Assembly: GCF_902833145.1 (NCBI RefSeq)
Contig: NZ_CADFEN010000011.1
Location: 1-64,000, forward strand
Direction: 5' to 3'
Length of the DNA: 64,000 bases
From: Burkholderia sp. BCC0506
GTDB lineage: Bacteria > Pseudomonadota > Gammaproteobacteria > Burkholderiales > Burkholderiaceae
Shown here: in pieces, positions 38,213-46,947 of the stretch
Position numbering within the stretch: position 1 is the first letter of the stretch
How the letters are laid out: every line of letters starts with the position of its first letter
Made by a program: the position numbers and the translations under genes
The notes under the pieces: model-generated
Told to the model about the DNA's origin: nothing
Databases searched by the model: none
The model's input: the letters and a program-made list of their open reading frames with translations, nothing else

Positions 38213-38515
38213 GGAGTGGGCATGCGGGTGCGTGTCGTCACGCGGCCCGCCGGGCTGAACGATGGACGGAAGTTAACATGATCGCGGTCGGGCGCGAATG
38301 GTTCCGTCGCCGACGGCTCGAATCGGACGCCTGCGCGCAAGCCGCGTGCCGGATGCCGGCGGCACGATATCGACGGAAACGTCGAGCGTTCGCCCGGCGC
38401 AAGGCATTGGTAACGCGTGCTTTCCGATGCCGCGGCGGTGCGCCACCAGGCGAGCGTTCGTCCGGCCCCCGGACCCATGCGTGCGTCACGTCATATGGAT
38501 CGGATCCCCGATGAA
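38213..38515. other. 303-bp intergenic region upstream of the MscS gene
   Basis: Nothing beyond a presumed MscS promoter region is visible. No frame has family resemblance, and no terminator-like hairpin with a T-run was seen. Confidence 0.4.
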
Positions 38516-39475
38516 TCATGCTGGCTCGTCGTGAAATACCGGCAGGACATGTTCGGCGATTGCTTCGATGACGTCGCGCACGGGCCGGTCCGACCCAAGG
38601 TTCAGCGTGACGTGGTGCGTCCCCGCTGCGCGCATGTCCTGCAGGATGTCGATCAACGCGCGTCGCCCGGTTGCATAACCGAGCGGCAGCGCGGTGGCTG
38701 GCGTATCCGGATCCGCGGCGAGGTCGAGCCGCATCGAGACGCCGAACGCGCGAAACGGCGGCGACGCGAGCCGCTCGACCGCTGCGCGCCACATCGAATA
38801 GCGCGCGCGCTGCGTCTCCGGATCGCGGTGATACGTCATCCACCCGATCGAATGCCGGGCGATCCAGTCGACGCTCTGTCCGCCCGAGCCGACTGCAAGC
38901 ATCGGCACCGCGTCGCCGTCGCGCGGCAGCAGCGCGAATTCTGGCGCATCGGGCGGCGCTTGGTCGGGCAGCACGCGCGACGGCACGCCGAGCGCGGCCG
39001 CGACGACGTCCCAGTGCGCGCGATAGCGGTCGCGCCGGGTCTGCGCGTCGACGCCGAACGCCGCATATTCGGGTGGCCGGTCGCCGGAGCCGAGGCCCAG
39101 AATGAAGCGCCCGGCCGACAGTGTCGCGACCGACAGCGCGCCCTTCGCGATATGCAGCGGATGCCGCAGCGGCAGCACGATCGCGCCGCTGGCGAGCGCG
39201 ATCCGGCGGGTGCGCGACGCCAGCGCGCCGAGCAGCACCCACGGGTCGAGGTGGCCGACCGGGTCCGGATAGTCGGCGCTGTTCAGCGGCACGTCGCGAA
39301 TCCACAGCGCGCGAAAGCCGAGCGAATCGGCCAGTGCCGCGAGTTCGAGCTGTTCGTTGAAGTCCGCGACGATGCGGCCGCTGCGAAGGAGCGGAAGCGT
39401 GAGGCCGATCGACAGCCGTCCGGCGGAAAAGACGCGTTGCGCGACGTCGGGGCAGGCGGGAGCGGATGGGGGCAT
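38516..39475 (-). CDS. Luciferase-like flavin-dependent oxidoreductase
   Basis: This 319-aa protein of the bacterial luciferase-like (LLM) class has a TIM barrel binding reduced FMN or F420. Markers are GLTLPLLRSGR at the start, LAALADSLGFRALWIRDVP, IALASGAIVLPLRHPLHIAKGALSVATLSAGRFILGLGSGDR in segments, and the ALDILQDM-type C-terminal helix. AAGGA lies seven bases before the ATG. The substrate is unknown; homologues range from alkane sulfonate monooxygenases to F420 enzymes. No reductase partner is adjacent. Confidence 0.85.
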   Translation of the reverse strand: MPPSAPACPDVAQRVFSAGRLSIGLTLPLLRSGRIVADFNEQLELAALADSLGFRALWIRDVPLNSADYPDPVGHLDPWVLLGALASRTRRIALASGAIVLPLRHPLHIAKGALSVATLSAGRFILGLGSGDRPPEYAAFGVDAQTRRDRYRAHWDVVAAALGVPSRVLPDQAPPDAPEFALLPRDGDAVPMLAVGSGGQSVDWIARHSIGWMTYHRDPETQRARYSMWRAAVERLASPPFRAFGVSMRLDLAADPDTPATALPLGYATGRRALIDILQDMRAAGTHHVTLNLGSDRPVRDVIEAIAEHVLPVFHDEPA

Positions 39476-40520
39476 GGCGGGTCCTTGGGGGCGAGGCAGC
39501 AGGAACGCGTGGCGTTCCGTGTCCGAATGCTAGCGTGTTTGCGCGATGCACGAGCGGCACGGCGCCGCGCTGAGCGGCCCGCAGTGTCGCGCCGCGCAAC
39601 ACGCGCCCCATGCGCGACGCCGGCCGAGGGGCGTGTCAGGCGCTGGGCCGCCCGGGCAGACGCGACGACGCCAGCCGGCCGTGCGTTTCAGTTTCGAAAC
39701 GTTCGCGCTTTCCGGCGGGGTACGATGCCGGCCCGCCGCCTGCCGTGTGCCCGCGAGGCCTTGCGGCATGAAGCATGGTGCGCTCCTTGCATGGTTGTAG
39801 GGGCCGTGAGCGCGATCGCGGGGGGCTGTCGACCCGGCAATCGCTTCAGTGGGTCGGATGTATCGGAGACGGGGACAAGAGAATGAAAAAAGACCGAAAC
39901 GCAACGCATCGTGTTGCAAACATGAATCGCCGACCTGCCAGGGTATTCGCTTCGCCGCTGATTGCGGCGACGTGAGCGAGCGGCTTTCCGTTCCATCCGA
40001 GCGATCGGGTTCGTTCCGAACGACGACGTGCAAGCGTGACGCACGAGGCCGACCGGTGCCGGTCGGCCGTCGGAGACGAACCGCGGACCGGGCGGATGGC
40101 CCCGGCCTGGATCCCGGAATCGTCATGCCATGGCGCAACGCACGTCGTCGCGCGGCGAATGCATTTGCACGCCGTGCCGCGTGTCGGCGCGACGAGCACG
40201 CCGAACCGGGTCGGGACAGCCGGTGACGCGCCAGGGTGCGCGGCAGGGCGGAGCACGTGGCGTCCCGGGGAGCGTCCGTCGATCGCGCGCATGACGGACG
40301 TCGCAACATTGTGCTGTCAATTGGTCCACTACCCCGATGGATCAATTGTTGAAGCGCCCGTCGCCGAGCGGCGACGGGCGTCTTTTTGCGTGCTGGCGCG
40401 TGCGGCGGCTGGCCGTGGCGGCGGCCGGCCCGATCGCATCGCGTTCTGTATCATGTGCTGGCGTGCCTGGCCGCCCGTGCGGGCGCACGGCCTGCCGGCG
40501 CGACCGATCACGTTGCCAAC
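39476..40520. other. 1,045-bp gene-poor region before the sirtuin gene
   Basis: No gene could be supported. Several frames are open on both strands, but none has a recognisable domain, a good ribosome site or the third-position GC pattern of neighbouring genes. A 30-codon basic frame at 39883-39975 is the only small candidate and is not called. A strong plus-strand terminator at 40355 shows that something may be transcribed rightwards here, possibly a small RNA. Confidence 0.5.
40355..40387 (+). terminator. Orphan terminator upstream of the sirtuin gene
   Basis: Perfect 11-bp arms (40355-40365 and 40370-40380) with a 4-nt loop are followed by TCTTTTT. The gene to the left runs in the opposite direction, so no annotated plus-strand gene ends here. 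Confidence 0.8.
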
Positions 40521-41423
40521 ATGAACGACACAGCCTTGCCCGATCCCTCCATCGCCGACGTCGATCCGGCCGCGCTCGATGCGCTGCAGACGTTCGTCGA
40601 GCGTCATCCGCGCCTGCTCGTGCTGACCGGCGCGGGCATCAGCACCGATTCCGGCATTCCCGGCTACCGCGACCGCAACGGCCGATGGATGCGCTCGCCG
40701 CCGATCCAGCTCCACGAATTTCTCGGTTCCGATGCCGCGCGGCGCCGCTACTGGGCGCGCAGCATGATCGGCTGGCCGGTCGTCGGGCGCGCGCAGCCGA
40801 ACCGCTCGCATGTCGCGCTGGCGCGGCTCGGCGGCGCGGGCCGGATCGAGCGCCTCGTCACGCAGAACGTCGACGGCCTGCATCAGCGCGCGGGCAGCGA
40901 CGACGTGATCGAGCTGCACGGCGGCATCAACGGCGTGACCTGCCTCGACTGCGGCGCGCATCACGCGCGGGCGACGATCCAGACCGTGCTCGAAGCCGAC
41001 AATCCCGAGCTGCTCGGCGCGCAGGCCGAGCCGGCCGCGGACGGCGACGCGCATCTCGAATGGGCCGCGCTCGATACGTTCCGCATCCCGGCGTGCCCCG
41101 CGTGCGGCGGCCTGCTGAAGCCGGCGGTGGTGTTCTTCGGCGAGAACGTGCCGCGCGAGCGCGTGGCGCTGGCGTCGCGGGCGCTCGAGGCGGCCGACGC
41201 GCTGCTCGTCGTCGGCTCGTCGCTGATGGTGTATTCCGGCTACCGCTTCTGCGTGTGGGCGCAGGCCCGGCACAAGCCGGTCGCCGCACTCAATCTCGGC
41301 CATACGCGCGCCGACCCGATGCTGACGCTGAAGGTCGAGGCGCACTGCGCCCCCGCGCTCGACGCACTCGTGGCGCGGCTGGGCCTCGGGCGCAACGGCA
41401 ACCCGACGGAGCTTGCATCGTGA
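40521..41423 (+). CDS. Sir2-family NAD-dependent protein deacylase
   Basis: This 300-aa sirtuin removes acyl groups from lysines, using NAD and releasing nicotinamide. The NAD-binding motif [14 protein letters not shown] (37-50), the TQNVDGLH motif (114-121), the catalytic H133 in ELHGG, four zinc ligands (C141, C144, C192, C195) and the late GSSLMVYS motif are all present. The zinc module has a long insertion between its two halves. Length and pattern resemble mitochondrial-type (SIRT4-like) sirtuins more than E. coli CobB. The stop overlaps the start of the next gene in a GTGA, so the two are coupled. Confidence 0.93.
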   Translation: MNDTALPDPSIADVDPAALDALQTFVERHPRLLVLTGAGISTDSGIPGYRDRNGRWMRSPPIQLHEFLGSDAARRRYWARSMIGWPVVGRAQPNRSHVALARLGGAGRIERLVTQNVDGLHQRAGSDDVIELHGGINGVTCLDCGAHHARATIQTVLEADNPELLGAQAEPAADGDAHLEWAALDTFRIPACPACGGLLKPAVVFFGENVPRERVALASRALEAADALLVVGSSLMVYSGYRFCVWAQARHKPVAALNLGHTRADPMLTLKVEAHCAPALDALVARLGLGRNGNPTELAS

Positions 41424-42061
41424 CCGGCGTCGCTTCCTCTCCCGATCCGTCCGCGCGGTTGTCGGCGCCGGCGGCCGAGCGCAATCGCGGGCCGATCCTC
41501 GACGTGCTGCGCCGCGTGCTGCCGGCGACCGGCAACGTGCTCGAAATCGCGAGCGGCACCGGGCAGCACGTCGTTCATTTCGCGCAGGCGTTGCCGGGCC
41601 TGCACTGGCAGCCGAGCGATCCCGATGCGCAGGCGCGGCGTTCGATCGCCGCGTGGGTCGCGCATGCGGGCCTCGCGAACGTTGCCGGGCCGCTGGCGTT
41701 CGACGTACGCGACACGCCGTGGCCGGTCGCGGCGCTCGACGCGATCGTCTGCATCAACATGGTCCATATCTCGCCGTGGGCCTGTACGGAGGCGCTGTTC
41801 GCCGGCGCGTCGCGCGTGTTGCGGCCGGGCGGCGTGCTGTTCCTGTACGGCCCGTATCGTCGCGAAGGCCGGCATACGGCGCCGTCGAACGAAGCGTTCG
41901 ACCGGCAGTTGCGCAGCCGCGACCCGTCGTGGGGCGTGCGCGATCTCGAAACCGTCGTCGCGCTCGGGCTCGATCGCGGGCTCGACTGCAGCGAGGTCGT
42001 CGAGATGCCGGCGAACAACCTGAGCGTCGTGTTCCGGCGCCTGCCGCACGCGGAGCAATGA
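41420..42061 (+). CDS. DUF938 class I SAM-dependent methyltransferase-like protein
   Basis: This 213-aa protein belongs to DUF938. It has the family start APAAERNRGPILDVLRRVL and a methyltransferase fold with motif I EIASGTGQHVVHFA, an acidic end of strand two (QPSDPD), the INMVHISPWACTEALFAGA segment and the RVLRPGGVLFLYGPYRREG strand-turn. The substrate is unknown. It starts with GTG overlapping the sirtuin stop (GTGA), which argues for a functional link or at least shared translation. Confidence 0.87.
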   Translation: MTGVASSPDPSARLSAPAAERNRGPILDVLRRVLPATGNVLEIASGTGQHVVHFAQALPGLHWQPSDPDAQARRSIAAWVAHAGLANVAGPLAFDVRDTPWPVAALDAIVCINMVHISPWACTEALFAGASRVLRPGGVLFLYGPYRREGRHTAPSNEAFDRQLRSRDPSWGVRDLETVVALGLDRGLDCSEVVEMPANNLSVVFRRLPHAEQ

Positions 42062-42158
42062 CACGCAAGCGCGCAGCGCCGCCGGGTTTCCACTATCCTT
42101 TCGCCTGTGCGCGCGGCCCGGCTCGGGTCGCGCCCCGTTTTTTCCGGAGAATTGACTA

Positions 42159-43571
42159 ATGGGCAAACAAGCAATCGGTGTGATCGGGCTCGCGGTGATG
42201 GGCCGCAATCTCGCACTCAATATCGAGAGCCGCGGTTACGCGGTGTCGGTGTACAACCGCAGTCGCGAGAAAACCGACGAACTGATCGCAGAATTCCCCG
42301 GCCGCAATCTGGTGCCGACCTATACGCTCGAGGAATTCGTCGCGTCGCTCGAAACGCCGCGCCGGATCCTGATGATGGTGAAGGCCGGGGAAGCGACCGA
42401 TGCGACGATCGCATCGCTCAAGCCGCTGCTCGAGAAGGGCGACGTGCTGATCGACGGCGGCAATACGCACTTCACCGACACGATCCGCCGCAACCAGGAA
42501 CTCGCGCAATCCGGCCTGCATTTCATCGGCACCGGCGTGTCGGGCGGCGAAGAGGGCGCGCTGCGCGGCCCGTCGATCATGCCCGGCGGCCAGCGCGACG
42601 CATACGATCTCGTCGAGCCGATCCTCAAGCAGATCGCCGCGAAGGCGCCGTCGGACGGCGAGCCGTGCGTCGCGTACATGGGCCCGGACGGCGCGGGCCA
42701 CTACGTGAAGATGGTCCACAACGGCATCGAATACGGCGACATGCAGCTGATCGCCGAAAGCTACTCGGTGCTGAAGGATGTCGCGGGCCTGACCAACGAC
42801 GAACTCGGCGCGGTGTACACCGAATGGAACCAGGGCGAACTCGACAGCTACCTGATCGAGATCACGTCGAAGATCTTCGGCAAGAAGGATGAAGAAACCG
42901 GCAAGCACCTCGTCGACGTGATCCTCGATCGCGCCGCGCAGAAGGGCACCGGCAAGTGGACGAGCCAGAACGCGCTGGATCTGGGCGTGCCGCTGCCGCT
43001 CATCACCGAGTCGGTGTTCGCGCGCGTGCTGTCGTCGCTGAAGACCGAGCGCGTCGCGGCCAGCAAGATCCTGTCGGGCCCGGCCGCCGCGCCGTTCGAC
43101 GGCGATCGCGCCGCATTTGTCGAAGCGGTGCGCCGCGCGCTGTACCTGAGCAAGGTGATTTCGTACGCGCAGGGCTTCGCGCAGCTGCGCACGGCGTCGG
43201 AAGAATACGGCTGGAATCTCGATCTCGGGACGATCGCGAAGATCTTCCGCGCGGGCTGCATCATCCGTGCGCGCTTCCTGCAGAAGATCACCGACGCGTA
43301 TGCGAAGGATCCGGCGCTCGCGAACCTGCTGCTCGACCCGTACTTCAAGGACATCGCCGCGAACTACCAGGCGTCGCTGCGCGACGTCGTGGTGGCCGCG
43401 GTGAAGGCCGGCGTGCCGGTCCCGGCGTTCGCATCGGCGGTCGCGTACTTCGACAGCTACCGGTCCGAGCGGCTGCCCGCGAACCTCGTGCAGGCGCAGC
43501 GCGACTTCTTCGGCGCGCATACGTTCGAGCGCACCGACAAGCCGGGCAGCTTCCACGCGAACTGGTCGTAA
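42159..43571 (+). CDS. gnd: 6-phosphogluconate dehydrogenase (decarboxylating)
   Basis: Gnd oxidises and decarboxylates 6-phosphogluconate to ribulose 5-phosphate, yielding NADPH in the oxidative pentose phosphate pathway. The 470-aa dimeric enzyme has the NADP-binding [16 protein letters not shown], the [21 protein letters not shown] substrate loop, the catalytic [17 protein letters not shown] segment and the C-terminal [19 protein letters not shown] tail. A GGAGAA site lies eight bases before the ATG. No other pentose-phosphate gene is adjacent. Confidence 0.97.
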   Translation: MGKQAIGVIGLAVMGRNLALNIESRGYAVSVYNRSREKTDELIAEFPGRNLVPTYTLEEFVASLETPRRILMMVKAGEATDATIASLKPLLEKGDVLIDGGNTHFTDTIRRNQELAQSGLHFIGTGVSGGEEGALRGPSIMPGGQRDAYDLVEPILKQIAAKAPSDGEPCVAYMGPDGAGHYVKMVHNGIEYGDMQLIAESYSVLKDVAGLTNDELGAVYTEWNQGELDSYLIEITSKIFGKKDEETGKHLVDVILDRAAQKGTGKWTSQNALDLGVPLPLITESVFARVLSSLKTERVAASKILSGPAAAPFDGDRAAFVEAVRRALYLSKVISYAQGFAQLRTASEEYGWNLDLGTIAKIFRAGCIIRARFLQKITDAYAKDPALANLLLDPYFKDIAANYQASLRDVVVAAVKAGVPVPAFASAVAYFDSYRSERLPANLVQAQRDFFGAHTFERTDKPGSFHANWS

Positions 43572-43771
43572 CCGGCCAGCGGCGGCGGCATTGTTGCGAA
43601 AATCTATTCTTTGAATAGGGTTTTTCTATCCCGGATGCCGGCATTGTTGGCTCCGGGGAAACAGTGTTTTCGTTCTTTCATGGTTTTCCCTAGGTGTCGA
43701 CGGGACTAAACTCTGTTCCATCGCTGCAGACATGGTGTGTGCGGCGGAGCAAAAAAATCCCGGAGGTAATC

Positions 43772-44131
43772 ATGAAATCGCTGATCGCAACGTTCGCTGC
43801 TGCTGCTGTCCTCGCCGTCCCCGCCGTCTCGTTCGCCCAACAGAACGCGCCCGTCACCCGTGCACAGGTGAAGGCCGAACTGGTCCAGCTCCAACAGGCT
43901 GGCTACAAGCTGGGCAGCGACCGGACCAACTACCCGGAAGGCATCCAGGCTGCTGAAGCCCGCGTGAACCCGCAACAGAACGCCGCCGCGGCCGACACGA
44001 CCGGCTACGGTGCGCAACCGGCCGCCGGCCAGGAATCGGGCGTACCGGCTGCGGGCGCGCCCGCTGCGGCCAAGACCGGCTGGCAAGTGAAGCGCGTCTC
44101 GGACGGCGCACCGGTCTACAAGGGTCGTTAA
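43772..44131 (+). CDS. DUF4148 domain-containing secreted protein
   Basis: This 119-aa protein has a Sec signal peptide (cleavage after VSFA-Q near residue 23) and the DUF4148 core VTRAQVKAELVQLQQAGYKLGSDRTNYPEGIQAAEARV-type sequence spanning about 29-66, followed by a low-complexity Ala/Pro/Gly tail. Such proteins are abundant in Burkholderia and have no established function. The start is fixed by a strong GGAGGT site; an upstream frame is excluded by it. A strong terminator follows, so it is a single-gene unit. Confidence 0.85.
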   Translation: MKSLIATFAAAAVLAVPAVSFAQQNAPVTRAQVKAELVQLQQAGYKLGSDRTNYPEGIQAAEARVNPQQNAAAADTTGYGAQPAAGQESGVPAAGAPAAAKTGWQVKRVSDGAPVYKGR

Positions 44132-44175
44132 TGGTACGGCCGCGCTCGCGACCGCATCCGGCCCCCTGTAGTACG

Positions 44176-44215
44176 AAAGCCCGTCGTTCCGCATAGCGGA
44201 ACGACGGGCTTTTTC
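44176..44215 (+). terminator. Terminator after the DUF4148 gene
   Basis: Perfect 16-bp arms (44176-44191 and 44197-44212) with a 5-nt loop end in a T-run. Its A-rich left side also lets it serve the minus-strand gene that ends at 44242. Confidence 0.85.
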
Positions 44216-44241
44216 ATTGGCGGCGCGCCATGCGCCGGCGT

Positions 44242-44562
44242 TCAGTGCAGCGGGCGTCTGCCGCGCCCGATATCGCGAAACAGCGCTTCGGCCGGCTCCA
44301 GCACCTGCAGCCACGTTTCGTCGTAACCGCTCAGCGTGTCGAGCGCATCGCGCAGCCGTTCGATCGCGAGGACCGGCAACTCGACGCTGTGGCGCGTGGC
44401 GCCGGTCAGGTGCGTGACGCTCGCCAGCTGGACGAGCGCGTCGGCCGCTTCGGCCACGTCGGTCGCGAACAGCAGGTGCCGGTTGAGCAATTCGACCAGA
44501 CCGCTGGAACCGGCGAAATCGTCGGCGTCGAGCTGCACGGAGAGAAACGTCGCGTTGTTCAT
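44242..44562 (-). CDS. Hypothetical protein next to the tnpB element
   Basis: I do not recognise this 106-aa protein. It is soluble, mildly acidic and mostly helical by composition, with a core rich in Leu, Ala and Asp (SGLVELLNRHLLFATDVAEA and RLRDALDTLSGYDETWLQ) and a basic C-terminus. No membrane helix or signal peptide is present. A GGAG site precedes the ATG at 44562. The left end of the tnpB element begins about 18 bp upstream of the start, so the gene has probably lost its original promoter. Confidence 0.6.
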   Translation of the reverse strand: MNNATFLSVQLDADDFAGSSGLVELLNRHLLFATDVAEAADALVQLASVTHLTGATRHSVELPVLAIERLRDALDTLSGYDETWLQVLEPAEALFRDIGRGRRPLH

Positions 44563-44613
44563 CAGCTGCTCCGAGTAACCCCGTCCTTCAGGACGGGAAG
44601 GAAAGGCGTGCGG

Positions 44614-44644
44614 TTGACAGGCAGCTTCTTCCACGGGTTAGGAT
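44614..44644 (+). promoter_or_regulatory. Putative tnpB promoter
   Basis: A perfect TTGACA (44614-44619) is followed, at a long 19-bp spacing, by TAGGAT (44639-44644). The same AGGA may be the tnpB ribosome site. The promoter would make the gene self-sufficient after insertion. Confidence 0.4.
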
Positions 44645-44651
44645 CACCCGC

Positions 44652-45704
44652 ATGATCCTTGTCTATCGCTACCGGGTGAAATCGCTCAACGGACTGCTCA
44701 ACAAGCAGAGCCGCGCGGTGAACTACGTCTGGAACTTCTGCAACGACACGCAGAAGCACGCGCTCAAGTGGGGCAAGAAGTGGCCGACAGGATTCGACCT
44801 GAACGTGCTGACGACCGGCAGCGGCAAGGAACTCGGTATTCACTCCGGCACGGTCAACGCGACTTGCGAGCAATACGCGAAGTCGCGCAGTCAGCACCGT
44901 CGGCCCTACCTGCGCTATCGCGGCAGGAAGTCGCTGGGCTGGGTGCCGATGAAGGGGCGTGACCTGAAGCGCGAGGGTGACGCGTTCCGTTTCGCCGGCA
45001 ACACCTTCCGCGTGTTCAACAGCCGACCGCTTCCCGAAGGCAAGATCAAGGACGGAACCAACTTTGCGCAGGATGCGCGCGGCAATTGGTTTCTCAACAT
45101 CGTGATCGAGATGCCGGATCTTCAGGCTCGCCCGGTCCGTTCCGGCGTCGGCATCGACCTCGGCCTGAAAGACTTCGCCACACTTTCGACCGGCGAGAAG
45201 CTGCCCAATGACCAGTTCGGTCGACGCGCGGCGGAAAAGCTGGCGAAAGCGCAACGGGCGCGAAAGCACAAGCGACATATTGCGAAGCTGCACGCCAAGG
45301 TCGCGAATGCCCGTGCCGATTTCCAGCACAAGCTCGCGCTCGATCTGGTGCGGCGGTTCGATTACATCGCGGTCGGCAACGTGTCGGCCGGCAAACTTGC
45401 CAGAACCAGGATGGCGAAGAGCGTTTACGACGCATCCTGGTCGTCCTTCCGAAACAAGCTCCGCTACAAAGCGATCGCGCACGGAGCCACGTTCGAGGAA
45501 GTGGACGAAAGCGGTTCTACCCAGTCCTGTTCGTCGTGCGGATCGAAAGACAGCACGACGCGGCCGAAAGGTATCGCGGGACTGCGAATAAGAGAGTGGG
45601 CCTGCAGTGACTGTGGTGTCGAGCATGATCGAGATACCAACGCTGCGCTGAACATTCTCCGATGCGGACGTGCATCGCCAGGTGTGGGAATCCTCCGCCT
45701 TTAG
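44652..45704 (+). CDS. tnpB: TnpB, RNA-guided RuvC endonuclease of the IS200/IS605 group
   Basis: This 350-aa TnpB is predicted to bind the omega-RNA from its 3' end and cut DNA matching the guide. RuvC-I is D169 in GIDLGLKDF. The zinc finger is C293, C296, C318 and C321. RuvC-III is D328 in RDTNAALNIL. At the usual RuvC-II position (IAVEDL-type) the sequence reads IAVGNVSAGKL, so the Glu is replaced by G242. Glutamates at 282, 283 and 286 just before the zinc finger (FEEVDES) could take its place, as in TnpB lineages with a rearranged active site. The frame is intact. Confidence 0.9.
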   Translation: MILVYRYRVKSLNGLLNKQSRAVNYVWNFCNDTQKHALKWGKKWPTGFDLNVLTTGSGKELGIHSGTVNATCEQYAKSRSQHRRPYLRYRGRKSLGWVPMKGRDLKREGDAFRFAGNTFRVFNSRPLPEGKIKDGTNFAQDARGNWFLNIVIEMPDLQARPVRSGVGIDLGLKDFATLSTGEKLPNDQFGRRAAEKLAKAQRARKHKRHIAKLHAKVANARADFQHKLALDLVRRFDYIAVGNVSAGKLARTRMAKSVYDASWSSFRNKLRYKAIAHGATFEEVDESGSTQSCSSCGSKDSTTRPKGIAGLRIREWACSDCGVEHDRDTNAALNILRCGRASPGVGILRL

Positions 45705-45741
45705 GGAGAGGAGGGCGTCAATGTCATGCTCCTCGTTGTCG
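45620..45741 (+). ncRNA. Predicted omega-RNA (reRNA) at the right end of the tnpB element
   Basis: In this family the guide RNA is processed from the 3' end of the tnpB transcript and its guide is copied from flanking DNA just past the element. The scaffold would include the end of tnpB and the hairpin at 45692-45711 and finish at GTCAA (45721). The guide would start at 45722 with TGTCATGCTCCTCGTTGTCG. The 5' end given is approximate. Confidence 0.5.
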
Positions 45742-46146
45742 TTGGATCGCGCTGCGCATCAGCGAGTATAGGCGGCGATCGAAGCGGAGAATATGACGGG
45801 GCCGATACGGCAGGCGAGGGCGGCGGCCTGCGCGAAAAACGCGCAAGCGCCCGCCGGATCGCCCGTCTGGCGCGGCGTGCAGGCGGCTGGCGCTCCCATG
45901 CGACGCAGCAAGATTGTTTCCGGATCGGCCAACTGTCGGGGCGTTGACCGCGACAAATGGTATCTTTGCCGATCGGGACGATCGCGAAAAAGGGGCCGGT
46001 GAGCTCATTCGCGTCGACGTTCCGCTGTGGAAACTGACGGCCGCGAAAGCGGTCGGACACTGATTGATCCGGCCGTTCGGCCGGACATCGTGCGTCGCGC
46101 GCCGGGGGGCGGTGAGCGGCGCCACGACGCAAATCCGGGAGGACCC
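45722..46146. other. 425-bp region between the tnpB element and the LytM lipoprotein gene
   Basis: No gene is supported. The first part is probably the original upstream region of the hypothetical gene at 44242-44562, displaced by the insertion. The rest should contain the promoter of the LytM-type gene. No clear hexamer pair or terminator was seen. Confidence 0.4.
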
Positions 46147-46881
46147 TTGAGAGAAACTATTCCCATCCACGACACGCTCACGCGCTGGCTGCCGCAGGCG
46201 GCGTTCGTCGCCGCGGCCGTCGCGCTGGCAGGCTGCACGATGACGCCGTGGACCGACAGCTGGCAACCCGCGCGCCAGCCGGCGCCCACGTCGGCCGCGA
46301 CGCCGGGCGTGATTGCAGGCTACTACCGCGTGAACCCGGGCGATACGCTGGCAGGCATCGCGAGCGCGTACGGCCAGCGCGTGCAGGACGTGGCCAGCTG
46401 GAACCACATGGCGCCCACGGACGCCGTGTCGCCCGGCCAGGTGCTGCGGGTCGCGCCGCCGCCGGCTGCGAGCGCGTACGGGCAGCCGCCCGCGGCGGCC
46501 GCCCAGCCGGGCTCGCTGGCATGGCCGGCCACGGGCGTCGTCGCGACGCCGTTCTCCGCCGGCAAGACGCGCGGCATCGTGATCGCCGCGTCCGGGCCCG
46601 ATCATTCGGTGCGGGCCGCGGCAAACGGGCGCGTGGTGTACGCCGGCTCCGGCGTCAAGGCGTACGGTCCGCTCGTGATCCTGAAGCACGACAACGGGCT
46701 CATCACGGCCTACGGGCACAACGGCAAGCTGCTCGTCAACGAAGGCGACGCGGTGCGCCAAGGGCAGCCGGTCGCCGAAATGGGCACCGACGCGAGCGGG
46801 CGTTCGACGTTCGAGTTCGAAGTCCGGCAGAACGGCAAGGTCGTCGATCCGATGAGTTTCCTGCCGCGCAACGGCGGCTGA
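46147..46881 (+). CDS. NlpD-like lipoprotein with LysM and a degenerate LytM domain
   Basis: This 244-aa envelope lipoprotein has a signal ending VALAGC (Cys30), a LysM peptidoglycan-binding repeat (about 59-103, YYRVNPGDTLAGIASAYGQ) and a LytM/M23 fold (about 125-237). The zinc ligands of active M23 enzymes are lost: the first His and Asp read R142 and V145 (TRGIVIA), and the HxH motif reads TFE in RSTFEFEV. It is therefore probably a non-catalytic amidase activator like NlpD. I chose the TTG at 46147, preceded by GGGAGGA, because it leads straight into the signal peptide. It is not next to rpoS, unlike classical nlpD. Confidence 0.82.
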   Translation: MRETIPIHDTLTRWLPQAAFVAAAVALAGCTMTPWTDSWQPARQPAPTSAATPGVIAGYYRVNPGDTLAGIASAYGQRVQDVASWNHMAPTDAVSPGQVLRVAPPPAASAYGQPPAAAAQPGSLAWPATGVVATPFSAGKTRGIVIAASGPDHSVRAAANGRVVYAGSGVKAYGPLVILKHDNGLITAYGHNGKLLVNEGDAVRQGQPVAEMGTDASGRSTFEFEVRQNGKVVDPMSFLPRNGG

Positions 46882-46947
46882 TCGTCGGGATCGCCACGTG
46901 TGCGCCGGGCGGCGCACACGTTTCCGCCTCTTCCATCTTCTCCGCCT

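Larger units (their letters stand above)
44580..45721 (+). mobile_element. tnpB-only IS200/IS605-type (IS1341-like) insertion element
   Basis: The element has no terminal inverted repeats or target duplication, as expected for this family. The left end carries a palindromic hairpin (CCCGTCCT-TC-AGGACGGG, 44580-44597). The right end carries an imperfect hairpin with a TTTA loop (45692-45711) and ends at GTCAA (45717-45721), a terminus common in this group. No tnpA (Y1 or serine transposase) is present, so it depends on a transposase in trans. The outermost bases are estimated from the hairpins and are uncertain by a few nucleotides. Confidence 0.75.

Noticed and set aside
39530-40345. Open frames on both strands in the gene-poor region
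   Set aside because: None has a recognisable domain, good ribosome site or codon pattern like the neighbours, so they were not called.
43604-43625. AT-rich stem with a T-run after gnd
   Set aside because: A six-pair stem of mostly A-T pairs with a three-base loop is too weak to call as a terminator.
43586-43649. An 11-bp direct repeat (CGGCATTGTTG) after gnd
   Set aside because: The copies are 53 bp apart without a mobile gene or further structure, so chance or a minor repeat is enough to explain them.
44652-45704. TnpB as a Cas12-type effector of a CRISPR system
   Set aside because: The protein is 350 aa with no repeats or adaptation genes nearby, and both borders fit an IS200/IS605-type element.
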